From Dugong dugon (taxonomy: Eukaryota; Chordata; Mammalia; Sirenia; Dugongidae): 64,000 nt of DNA. Location of the stretch: assembly GCA_030035585.1 (NCBI GenBank), contig CM057462.1, forward strand, positions 112,339,234 through 112,403,233. Reading direction: 5' to 3'. Numbering within the stretch: the first letter of the stretch is position 1; each line of letters begins with the position of its first letter. This document shows, one piece after another, positions 23,440-32,219 of the stretch. The notes beneath the pieces were generated by a model. The model was given only the letters and a program-made list of their open reading frames with translations. It was not told the origin of the DNA and made no database searches. Position numbers and translations under genes: made by a program.

Positions 23440-24140
23440 CACTTTTCCATCCTCATTGTCAGCCACCCCCATGGCATTCTTCCTCTCTGATGCCAGCACT
23501 TGGGGCTAGCTCAGAGCTCACAAGTCAAAAGGACACTGTTCTTCAGAATTTGAAGTAAGCAGACACCAGCCACAAATTTGGAAAGTCCACACAACACTTC
23601 AACCTTTTGACCTGCTGACCCCACATTTGGGGCTGTTTTTTCTGACTACACCTTCAAAATGTCAGCCCCAAGCTTGCGAGTCTACATGACACACTTACTT
23701 TCTAACCTTCTAACTCGTATTGCCCCTTAGATTTCAATAATTTGATGAATGACTCACAGAATTCACAGAGAGTATATCAGACTTACAAGTACGGATTTAT
23801 TATAACCCAAAGAATACAAATGAAGAGGTACTTAGGGTGAAGTCTGGGAGGTTCCCAATATAAAACTTCTGTGTCCCGAGGGACTAGCTACCCTCCGGAG
23901 AGAGAAGATGTTCTTGTCAATCAATAAGCTCTCGGAATGTCCTTTGTTCGGGGCTTTTATTTGCCAGTCCTGAACAATAGGCTAAATCATGCCTCCTGAG
24001 ACTAGTTGATATCAGCCTCCCAGGTGAGTCTTTTCTGGTCTGTCTAGCCTCTACTTGCCTGCACAATTTCTTAGGTGTGGCCTGGAAGTCCCAGATCAAG
24101 GCTCCCCAGTGCCTCCAAATGTTATTTCTCTGGATCAAAG
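23440..24140 (-). mobile_element. LTR of an ERV, family unresolved
   Basis: Homologous to 54330-55700: shared blocks include 'gactcacagaattcacagag', 'agaatacaaatgaagaggta' and 'gtgaagtctgggaggttccc'. On the minus strand an AATAAA (about 23795) sits in a plausible LTR polyadenylation context, which gives the orientation. Class I or III cannot be decided by eye. No internal region adjoins. Confidence 0.55.
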
Positions 24141-24163
24141 GACAAAAGCCACCTTACCAAAAA

Positions 24164-24233
24164 AAACCAAACCCACCGCCGTTGAGTCAATTCCAAGTCA
24201 TAACGACCCTATAGGACAGAGTACCACACTTGA
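24164..24233 (-). repeat. AfroSINE 3' tail fragment
   Basis: The reversed tail 'accaaacccaccgccgttga' and 'gaccctataggacagagta' are present and the head is absent. It directly follows the LTR at 23440-24140. Confidence 0.8.
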
Positions 24234-24944
24234 GTAAAACTAGGTCCTTTACCCAACACCAAACTAAAAAATTTTCCAAATATTTTTTTTATACTTAGCA
24301 TCACTTGATGCTAATCCTTCTACGTCTTCCTTTTTTTTTAAAAAAAAAAAAAAACCTACTAGAACTCCATATTACATATGTTTTGTAATGCATTGAATAG
24401 TTTAGGCTCTTTCAAAAAATGTATTTTACAGACCATGGTGCTGTAAGCATTTCTAGATAAGATCATTCCTGCTGTGCCTTATTCTAAATCCTGACTCTAT
24501 GTCTACCAATATGTAACCTCAATATTTAAGTCTTCAGAGTTTCATTTATTTTAATGTGAAACGTTTCTTATGTCTAAGTTTTTGAGATGATTAAAAGAGA
24601 TAGCTTTCAAAGAAGTTATGTGAATATTATTAAAATTTATTTTATATAGCCCCTATAAATCTCCTATTTTTACTTCATTTGCCTCGTCTGAATTACATGG
24701 TCAAACTTGCAGCAAAAGCAATCATCATCAATAAGGATACCCTAATCTCATCTTTCACAGATCCATCCTCTGGTAAATTCAACTGCTCATTTATTTTTAA
24801 TTTTTATACCAAGACTAGGAAGCCTTGTTGGAGAAAAATCACAAACCATTTCTGATTGGATCCTTAAAAATGTATGATCTCTTACCTTCAATGAAAGAGA
24901 CTATATGTTAGTCTCTATAGAAATGATTTTATCCATAACTCTTT
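24234..24944. other. AT-rich intergenic DNA
   Basis: It has a complementary T8 / A14 pair at about 24330-24354. No gene or recognised repeat. Confidence 0.4.
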
Positions 24945-25265
24945 TTTTATTGAAGTATAACATATAGTAAAGTTCACAAATGCACAAATTCTAAGCATAC
25001 AATTCATTGAACTTTACATATAAAAATGTTTCCAACACCAGAATTTTTTCATGTGTCACTTCCCACTTGCTTCTCCCCTCCAGAAGGAATCATTATTTTG
25101 ACTTCTATCTCCATAGAATAGTTTTGCCTATCCTTTAATGTCATATAAATAGAATCTTAAAGTGCTTACTCTCTGGTTTCTTCACTCATTATATATATTC
25201 ATTTTTGTTGCTGAGTGTGGAAGTAGTTTGTTCTTTCATATTGCTATGTAGTCGTGAAGTATAGA
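24945..25265 (-). mobile_element. Old L1 (L1M-type) 3' end, part 1
   Basis: On the plus strand it reads as reversed L1M 3' sequence: 'tattgaagtataacatatag', 'caaattctaagcatacaatt', 'ctttaatgtcatataaatag', 'tgctgagtgtggaagtag'. It appears to resume at 25920 after about 650 bases of foreign sequence. Confidence 0.72.
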
Positions 25266-25919
25266 GAAAATAGTTGTGTGTGTGTGTTTCTACATAGTTG
25301 GAGCTTTCAGAATAAATTCTACTGGAAACTTGGGATCTCGGGATAAAAGTAGACCTTGAGAAGTTAGTTTACAACTGTATAGACAGTGAAAGAATTCCAG
25401 AAAGATTTATCTAACTCCAGAGGTATATGTTTAAATTTCAGGAAAAAAAAAAAAAAAGACCAGGACTTTGAGGACATCTCTAGGATTAACATCTGGGTTT
25501 ATCTGGCCCTGGAGAGATTTATTTATATTCCAGAAAATTAGAGCAAGAACATAGGATCCTTTCCACCACTTCTTCAAGAGCAAAGGCTTTTCTCCCTTCT
25601 TTTGGGAGGAGAGAGGGAGACAGCTGCTTTTTTCTCCTGTATTTATGTTAACAGAGAAAGCCCATTTTTATCTATCCCTCTCCTATAATAAAAACTTTGC
25701 AGTTTTATGTGTAGGACATTTGACCTGGATTTCATTGTGTCACCCCAGGGGTAAGAATTTTCGTATAGGGAACTACAGAGTCATTATTTTCTTTTTGAGA
25801 GAATGATGTCAATCTGTGTTGATCCAAAACATGCCATGTGTGCAGTCAGGATAAAATTAGAATGGGTAAACATTAAAAGTCCAATACTTTTATTTCAAAG
25901 TATGAAAATAATGTATCTA
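25266..25919. other. Unclassified segment splitting the old L1
   Basis: It lies between two collinear pieces of the same reversed L1M. It contains an A16 run (25442-25457) and LTR-style features (a 'cctataataaaaac' polyadenylation-like site near 25683), so it may be an inserted LTR, but I do not recognise the family. Confidence 0.35.
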
Positions 25920-26175
25920 TCTATCTTACTTTTGATGGATACTGAGGTTGTTTCCAATTTAGAACTATTATGAAGAAAGCTGCTATAAACATTTCTGTAC
26001 ATATATTTTGGTGGACATACGTCCTTATGTTTGGAAGGATATCTGAAATTTCTGGGTCACACTCAAATTACATATTTAGCTGTTTTAGGTATTGCCAGTT
26101 TTCCAAAGTGGTTTTACCAATACTCACTTTTCCCAGTAGTGTGTGAATATTTTACTTGCTCTAGATCCTTAGCAA
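25920..26175 (-). mobile_element. Old L1 (L1M-type), part 2
   Basis: 'gatactgaggttgtttcc', 'gctgctataaacatttctgt' and 'gtattgccagttttccaaag' are the reversed end of L1 ORF2 as it appears in many mammalian L1s. The sequence beyond (to about 26560) is T-rich and may continue the element. The 116-codon open frame here is antisense to ORF2 and is not a gene. Confidence 0.72.
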
Positions 26176-27079
26176 AACATATCCATTCTATTTGTGATGG
26201 ATACTTACTTTTTAAGTGCTCTAAATATGCTATTGCATTGTCTTCTGGCTTTCACAATTTTGGTTCAGAAGTTAGCCGTCATCTTCATATTGTTTCTTTG
26301 AAGGTAATGTTTCTTATTTCTCTGGCTACTTTTAAGACTGTCTCTTTGTCTTTGTTTTTTAACATTTTAAGGTATGCTTAGGTGTTTATTTTGTTTTATT
26401 TACTTGGTTTTTTTTTGGTTATTTATTTAGTATTTATTTTGCTCTTTGTATTCTGGGCTTTTAAAATCTGAGATTAGATGTATTTTAATATTTTTGGAAA
26501 ATTCTCAGCCATTAACTCTGTAAATACTGCTTTTGAGTTAATCCATTTCAGTGTTCCTTTTAAGACTTCAATTTCATATCATGGTAAATTGCAAAAATAG
26601 CCACAATTTTTCTCATCCATTTAGTCATACCCTTCTGCAGGGAGATTTTACAAAGTGATACTCATTGTGTTTGCTAAAGGCTATGCCTACTCCAGAGGTT
26701 CTTAGAAGAATCAATGTTAAAAAAAATATATAACCAGAATATAGAATATTCCTTAGAAGTGAGAATGGCAAGACTTAAACACACTTATATTGGACACATC
26801 ATCAAGAAAGATCAAACGCTAGAAAAGGACACCATGTTTCTAAAGTAGAGGGCCTAGGAAAATGAAGGAAACCATCAATGATATGGACAAAGACAATAGC
26901 CACAACAATAAACTCAAGCATACCAACAATCAAGATGGCGCAGGACTTGACACGTTTCTTTCTGTTATATGTTAAGTTGCCATGAGGCAGAGCTGAGTTG
27001 GCTGCAACTAAAAACATTCTTTCTTCCTCCATCAGCAGAAATTTGGTCTGTGGCCCAGCCCCCAGCCTGCCCTAAACTC
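26176..27079. other. T-rich sequence and RTE-like relic
   Basis: 26180-26580 is T-rich, perhaps further L1M. At about 26750-26960 the words 'cttatattggacacatcatc', 'agtagagggcctaggaaaat' and 'gccatgaggcagagctgag' look like the 3' end of a further decayed RTE (compare 7860-8060), but the similarity is weak. Confidence 0.3.
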
Positions 27080-27271
27080 AAAACCAAACCTGTTGCCATC
27101 GAGTTGATTCCAGCTAATAGCGACCCTATAGGAAAGCATACAGCTGTCCCATAGTGTTTCCAAGGCTGCAATATTTACTGAAGCATATTGCCACATCTTT
27201 CTCCTGCAAAGTGGCTGGTAGGTTTGAAACACCAACCTTTTGGTTAGCAACCGAATGCTTAACTACTGGGA
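27080..27271 (-). repeat. AfroSINE, near full length
   Basis: The reversed tail 'aaaccaaacctgttgccatc', then 'gaccctataggaaagcatac', 'catatt' in the middle, and the reversed B-box and head 'ccttttggttagcaaccgaa' to 'cttaactactggg'. It keeps the internal segment. Confidence 0.87.
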
Positions 27272-27959
27272 AATGTTGCATAAGGAAAACAAGACTTGTG
27301 TTTGGGGATCATCTCACTTTCAATCCATTGTACCAGTCCTGTGAGACTGCCAAAAGTGAGTTTTTTTTTTTTTTTTTAAATGAGGATATATAATGTTTTC
27401 TCATTCTTAGGGTTAAACTCTCTATTTAAACAGAAATCAATTTTTCTTTCCTATTGGCATATCAGACACCCTCTCTAGAAGAAAATTTTCCTCCCTATAT
27501 CTTTTATTGTCTCCTACTCCTCCCTCTGTTTTTTTTTTTTTTTTTTAATGTTCTTCAGCTGATTTTTTCCTTGTCTGATTTGGTTGAATTGTCAGTATAT
27601 TCTTCTTCAAAGATCTTACACACTCAACCTGTTTCAAGCAACCATTTTGATACAACTACTCCTAAATTTGTATCTCTAATTTAATCACTCTTCTTAGTTC
27701 CACTCTTGATCACAAAACATGTTTATTAAATATCCCAACTGGACGTGCTGAGGATTTCTCAAATTTGAGTTGGAAAGGAATGAAATGCACTTGTTGAGAG
27801 ATAGTTACTGTATGTATTTAAGTAGGTTTCATGCTACCTACTTTAGAATTTCCAAATAGGATAAACTTAACGATAGCAATCTGGTTCAAACTTAATGGAA
27901 AAGAGCATCAGCAAATAATCTTAATGCTGAATGTTTATAACACCCTACTCTTCATCTAA
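27272..27959. other. Intergenic DNA with two T-runs
   Basis: T-runs lie at about 27361-27377 and 27528-27546. No gene. The 76- and 79-codon frames here span the T-runs and are not coding-like. Confidence 0.4.
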
Positions 27960-28310
27960 AACTATTACCACCTATTTTGTTACAAACATTAATCTAAGCA
28001 ATGAAGATACATCAGTGAACAAAACATATATCTTCCTCTTTGTGAGGTTTATACTGAATCAGGAGAGATATCCACAGAATGAATAACAATAAACAAAATA
28101 AATGATAAATAAATATGCCACAAAACATACTATACAATGTTAGAACATTAGAAGTGGTATGAAGAAGAAGAAGAAAAAAAAAAGCAGGCTAACAAGGATT
28201 AGCAGTACTAGAATACTCAGAATTGGCCTTATTAAGAAGTTGATATGAGCAAAAACTTGAAGGTGAATAAGGATATATCAGGCAGGGTTTCAAAAGAAAA
28301 ACAGTAAGAT
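27960..28310. repeat. Ancient mammalian interspersed repeat, part 1
   Basis: 'agatacatcagtgaacaaaa' and 'aataaacaaaataaatgata', with a later 'aggtgaataaggatat'-like block, resemble a common old LINE-derived repeat (also at 35035-35270 and 36960-37520). The continuation appears at 32220-33200, on the far side of the ERV/SINE cluster. The family name is uncertain. Confidence 0.5.
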
Positions 28311-28327
28311 CTATATGTATGTGTTTA

Positions 28328-28376
28328 TGCACACACACACACACACACTCAAGCACACACGTATGTGTATATAATA
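28328..28376. repeat. (CA)n microsatellite
   Basis: A CA run with interruptions, then TG/TA. It directly adjoins the reversed AfroSINE tail at 28379. Confidence 0.9.
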
Positions 28377-28378
28377 TA

Positions 28379-28487
28379 TAACCCATTGCCATAGAGTTGA
28401 TTCTGACTCATAGCAACCCTACAGAACAGAGCAGAAAAGCCCCATAGGATTTCCAAGGAGCAGCTGGTGGATTCGAACTGCCACACC
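28379..28487 (-). repeat. AfroSINE, tail half, interrupted by provirus
   Basis: The reversed tail and middle, from 'aacccattgccatagagttg' to 'gattcgaactgccacacc'. The copy stops abruptly at the provirus, and the missing tRNA-like head continues at 31498-31548 on the same strand. It belongs to the internally deleted subtype (junction 'ttccaaggagcagctggtgg'). Confidence 0.88.
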
Positions 28488-28790
28488 GTCTTAGGCTGGG
28501 TTCTCTAGAGAAGCAAAAGCAGTAAAGCATATAAATATATATATACAGAGATTTATATCAAAGAAACAGCTCATGCCATTGTAGAGGATAGAACGTCCCA
28601 AGTCCGTGGATCAGGGTAGATGCCTCTCCCAATTCACACAGCAGCAGAAGCTGGAGAGCCCAAGATCGGCAGGTCAGAGAGGAGGGCTCCCACTCACAGG
28701 CTGTGAAGATCAATGAATCCCAAGTTTGGCAGATAAGCTGACAGCTCAAGTCCCAAGAACCAGAGGTGAGATGACAGGGGCAGCCACAGG
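28488..28790 (-). mobile_element. 3' LTR fragment, MLT2-like
   Basis: On the minus strand it ends 'gcttctctagagaaccc' and 'agcctaagac', preceded by 'tgatataaatctctgtatat'. That is the 3' end style of MLT2/ERVL LTRs. The LTR 5' end is missing: the integrase core joins it directly near 28790. It is not the same LTR as the one at 31022-31497. Confidence 0.65.
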
Positions 28791-30615
28791 ATCCAGAGTA
28801 AGTGTCTATTCCAGTAAAGACAAAATGCTTCACTTTTCATGATGGAAGTGGTCCAATGTAATCAACTTGCCACCAGGTTGTGGGCTGATCATCTCAAGGG
28901 ATGATGCCATATTGTGGATTCAGTGTTGGTCTCTGCTGCTGGCAGACTGGGCATTCAGCAGTGGCTGTAGCCAAGTCAGCCCTGGTGAGTGGAAGTCCAT
29001 GTTGCTGGGCCCATGCATAACCTCCATCCCTGCTACCATGGCCACTTTGTTCATGAGCCCATCGAGCAATGACAAAAGTAGTTGGGAAAAGAGGATGACT
29101 GGTTTCCACAGAATGCGTCATCCTATCCACTTGATTGTTAAAATCATCCTCTGCTGAGGTCATCCTTTGGTGACCACCCTTTGGTGAGCATTCACACGGG
29201 ACACAAATATCTTCACTTCTTTGGCCCATTCAGAGAGGTCTATCCACATACCTCTTCTCCATAAATCCTTGTCTCCAATTTTCCAGTCATGTTCCTTACA
29301 AGTCCCTGACTAGCCAAACCACTGGCCACAGCCCATGAATCAGTATATAATCATATATCTGGCCATTTCTCCTTCGAAGCAAAGTGAACAACCAGGTGAC
29401 TGCTCAAAGTTCTGCCCATTGAGAGGATTTCCCTTCACCACTGTCCTTCAGGGAGGTCCCAGAAAGGGGCTGAAGTGCTGCTGCAGTCCACTTTTGAGTG
29501 GTGCCTGCGTGTCACGCAGAACCATCTGTAAACCAGGCACAAGTTTTCTCTTCTTCAGTCACCTCATCATAAGGAACTACCATGAGGTCCTAGGTGCAGA
29601 CTGGGAGATGGAAGGTAATGTGACAGGAGTGGAGACCATGGATATTTGGGCCACTTTCTCATGCAAGCTTTGGGTCCTGCTCGGGCCCAATCTTGTATAC
29701 ACAACTTCCATTTAATGATGGAGTGCTTCTGTGCATGTCCAACTGTATGACTCTGTAGGTCAGACAATGCCTAGTTCATGATGGGCAGCTCAGGCCGCAT
29801 GGTGAGTTGGTGTCCCATAGTTAAGTGTTCCATCTCTACTAAGGCCCAGTAAGAAGACAAAAGTTGTTTCTCGAAAGGAGAGTAGTTATCTGCAGAAGAT
29901 GGCAGAGCTTTGCCCCAAAATCCTAAGGGTCTGTGCTGTGATTCATCAATAAAGACCTGCCAAAGACTCCAAACAGCATCTCTATCTGCCACTGACACTT
30001 CAAGCACCATTGGATCAGCTAGATCTTATGGTCCAAGTGGTAAAGTGGCTTGCACAGCAGCCTGAACCTGTTGCAGAGCCTTTTCTTGTTCTGGTCCCCA
30101 CTCATCACTAGCTGCTTTTTGAGTCACTTGATAAATAGGCCTGAGTAGCACACCTAAATGAGGAATATGTTTCTTCCAAAATCCAAAGAGGCCCACTAGG
30201 TGTTGTGCCTCCTTTTTAGTTGCGGGAGCAGCCAGATGCAATAACTTATCCTTCACTTTAGAAGAAATATCTTGACATGCCTCACACCACTGGACCCTTA
30301 GAAATTTCACTGATGTGGAAGGTGCCAGAATTTTTGTGGGATTAATTTCCCACCCCCTAGCACACAAATGTTTTACCACTAAGTCCAGAGTCATTGACAC
30401 TCTTCCTTACTAGGTCTGATCAGTATAATATCATCAATGTAATGGACCAGTGTGATGTCTTGTGGAAGGGAAAGGTGATCAAGGTCCCTGCAGACTAAAT
30501 TATGACATAGGGCTGGAGAGTTGATGTAGCTCTGAGGTAGGCAAGAGAAGGTGTATTGCTGGTCTTGCCAGCTGAAGGCAAACTGCTTGCTGTGGCCTCT
30601 TGGCCCTTTGGTCTC
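28790..30615 (-). pseudogene. ERVL pol pseudogene (RT, RNase H, integrase)
   Basis: Decayed retroviral polymerase polyprotein on the minus strand. The RT catalytic Y-I-D-D box is intact at 30430-30441, inside a fragment that begins mid-palm near 30600. RT connection sequence follows (30026-30400), then RNase H (about 29570-30010) and the integrase zinc-binding domain (28894-29229) with visible H-X4-H and C-X2-C ligands. The integrase core is cut off about a dozen residues in, at the junction with the LTR near 28790. Fragments lie in at least three frames with stops between them, so no product is possible. The family call (ERVL) rests on overall resemblance; a class I origin is less likely. 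Confidence 0.82.
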
Positions 30616-30999
30616 ACGCTCGCATCTGCCCTGATGGGGTAAGTGTTCCAAAGACCTGTAGCTCCACTGATAAGTGCCTGGAGGCACCCCACTCCGCTGG
30701 GAAGCCTCATGCGCACAGGCACTCAGCTGCCTCGTTGTGTAGGTCAGCAAGCCTAACTTCACCAGTAAGTGCCCAGAGGCACACTACTCTGCCAGGAAGC
30801 CCCCAGTGCACAGACACTCAGCTCTCTCGCTCCGTGGGTTGGCTCCAGTGCCATCTCACATTGGTTTTCTGGTTCTGCTGCTGCACCTTCTCTGCTGCTG
30901 CAGGTTCTCTGCTGCCGCTAGTCCTCTGCCACTGCTGCATCTCTATCCATTCACAATTTCAAAACTGCTTCCACCTTTTAGGTATCTGTTAGAGCAGCA
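30616..30999 (-). other. Proviral leader with tandem ~96-bp repeat
   Basis: The sequence between primer site and truncated pol. It contains two diverged tandem copies (about 30662-30752 and 30758-30848) sharing 'cactgataagtgcctggagg' versus 'caccagtaagtgcccagagg', and 'caggcactcagctgcctcg' versus 'cagacactcagctctctcg'. A CTG/CTGC-rich stretch follows at 30870-30940. No gag-like protein is visible. It is GC-richer than the rest of the window. Confidence 0.6.
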
Positions 31000-31016
31000 C
31001 CCCACTCCTGGTACCA
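31000..31016 (-). promoter_or_regulatory. Retroviral primer-binding site, tRNA-Leu(UAA)
   Basis: The minus strand reads 'tggtaccaggagtgggg', 17 bases fully complementary to the 3' end (including CCA) of mammalian tRNA-Leu(UAA) as I remember it. It lies 5 bases inside the LTR end at 31022, the normal position. tRNA-Leu priming is the established feature of ERVL elements. Confidence 0.85.
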
Positions 31017-31021
31017 AATTC

Positions 31022-31497
31022 TGTCTTAGTCATCTAGTGCTGTTCTAACAGAAATACCACAAGTGGATGGCTTCAACAAAGAGAAGTTTATTCTCTCACA
31101 GTCCAGTAGGCTACTAGTCCAAATTCAAGGCTTCAGCTCCGAGTGAAGGCTTTCTCTGTCTGTTGGCTCTGGAGGAAGGTCCTTGTGATGAATCAGTCTT
31201 CCCTTGGTCTGGGAACATCTCATTGCAGGAACCTCAGGTCCAAAGGATACGCTCTGCTCCCGGCTCTGCCTTCTTGGTGGTATGAGGTTCCTGTGCTGAG
31301 ATCCTCCCAGGCCAAGGGAAGACTGATGCATCACAAGGACCTTCCTCCAGACCCAACAGACAGAGAAAGCCTTCTCTCAGAGCTGAAGCCTTGAATTTGA
31401 ACTAGTAGCTTACTGGACTGTGAGAGAATAAACTTCTCTTTGTTGAAGTCATCCACTTGTGGTATTTCTGTTAGAGAAGCACTAGATGACTAAGACA
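31022..31497. repeat. Palindromic LTR: 215-bp inverted arms, 46-bp loop
   Basis: The left arm (31022-31236) is the 3' part of a MaLR-like LTR in minus orientation, starting 'tgtcttagtcatctagtgct'. The loop (31237-31282) continues the same LTR. The right arm (31283-31497) is the same LTR part in plus orientation, ending 'actagatgactaagaca'. Arm lengths are equal with no net indel (31022 pairs with 31497, 31236 with 31283). The innermost 11 bases, 'caggaacctca' and 'tgaggttcctg', are perfectly complementary. The arms differ by scattered substitutions, so the fold is old. Confidence 0.92.
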
Positions 31498-31548
31498 TGC
31501 CCTGTTGGTTAGTACTCAAGCTCTTAACCACTGCACCACCAGGGCTCC
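31498..31548 (-). repeat. AfroSINE, head half (continuation of 28379-28487)
   Basis: Reversed tRNA-like head 'ctgttggttagtactcaag', 'ctcttaaccactgcaccacc', 'agggctcc'. It starts at about the SINE position where the 28379-28487 piece stops, so the two are halves of one SINE split by the provirus. Confidence 0.85.
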
Positions 31549-31580
31549 TATATATATGTGTGTGTATATATATATATATG

Positions 31581-31616
<36 letters not shown>

Positions 31617-31629
31617 GAGAGAGAGAGAT
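31549..31629. repeat. (TG)/(TA)/(CA)/(GA) compound microsatellite
   Basis: Successive runs of TA, TG, TA, then about 17 CA units and a GA run. It is one of the longest alternating purine-pyrimidine tracts in the window and sits between two AfroSINEs. Confidence 0.95.
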
Positions 31630-31648
31630 TGATTTATTGATTTACAGT

Positions 31649-31830
31649 CAGGGATTGCCACAGTGGTTAATTGCTCAGCTGCTAACTGAAAGGTCAGTGG
31701 TTCAGCTGCTCCACTGGAGAAAGATGTAACAGTTTGCTTCCTTAAATATTTACAGCCTTGGAAACCCTATGGAACTGCTCTGTTCTGTCCTATTCTGCTG
31801 TAATGAGTCAGAATTGACTTGACAGCAATT
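31649..31830 (+). repeat. AfroSINE
   Basis: Head 'cagggattgccacagtggtt', then 'gctgctaactgaaaggtcag', middle 'cagtttgcttccttaaatat' and tail 'tgtaatgagtcagaattgac' with 'ttgacagcaatt'. Oriented head-to-head with the split SINE to its left. Confidence 0.87.
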
Positions 31831-32219
31831 TTCCCCCCTTTGGTTTTATTGTGGGAGCAGCTAGGCAGTCCTAAATTTACAGGACATGCCATCAGGAAGA
31901 ACAGGTTGAACACGCTCAGACAGGAACTGATACTGAAGTCTTCATGCAAAATTTCTTCTTCCTCATGGAAACCTCAGTTCTGCTCTTAAATCCTTTCACC
32001 TGATTGGATCAGGCTTGCTCAGATTATGGACGATAATCTCTTTTACTTAAAGTTAACTGATTGTAGATGTTAATCATATCTACAAAATACCTTGAAAGCA
32101 ACATCTAGATTAGTGCTTTATTGAATAACTGTATAGAATAGCCTAGCCAAGTTGACATATGAAACTGACCATCTCAAGAAGTAATCTCAAGATATTTGGG
32201 AGAATAGTATTTCTGGTAG

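Larger units (their letters stand above)
28488..31497 (-). mobile_element. Composite ERVL-type provirus with palindromic 5' end
   Basis: A defective class III endogenous retrovirus inserted into an AfroSINE. Reading the minus strand (right to left): folded-back LTR 31497-31022, tRNA-Leu primer site 31016-31000, short leader, pol remnant starting mid-RT (about 30600) through RNase H to the integrase zinc finger and the start of the integrase core (about 28800), then a different LTR 28790-28488. gag, protease and the N-terminal part of RT are missing, and no env is seen. All pol fragments carry stops or frameshifts. The RT signature and primer site fit ERVL; the 5' LTR looks MaLR-like and the 3' LTR MLT2-like. 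Confidence 0.82.

Noticed and set aside
28189..28392. Cys-Val-Cys-rich small protein on the minus strand
   Set aside because: It is a translation of the CA microsatellite.
30600..30992. 130-codon plus-strand frame
   Set aside because: It is antisense to the proviral leader and pol. The apparent internal peptide repeat comes from the tandem DNA repeat.
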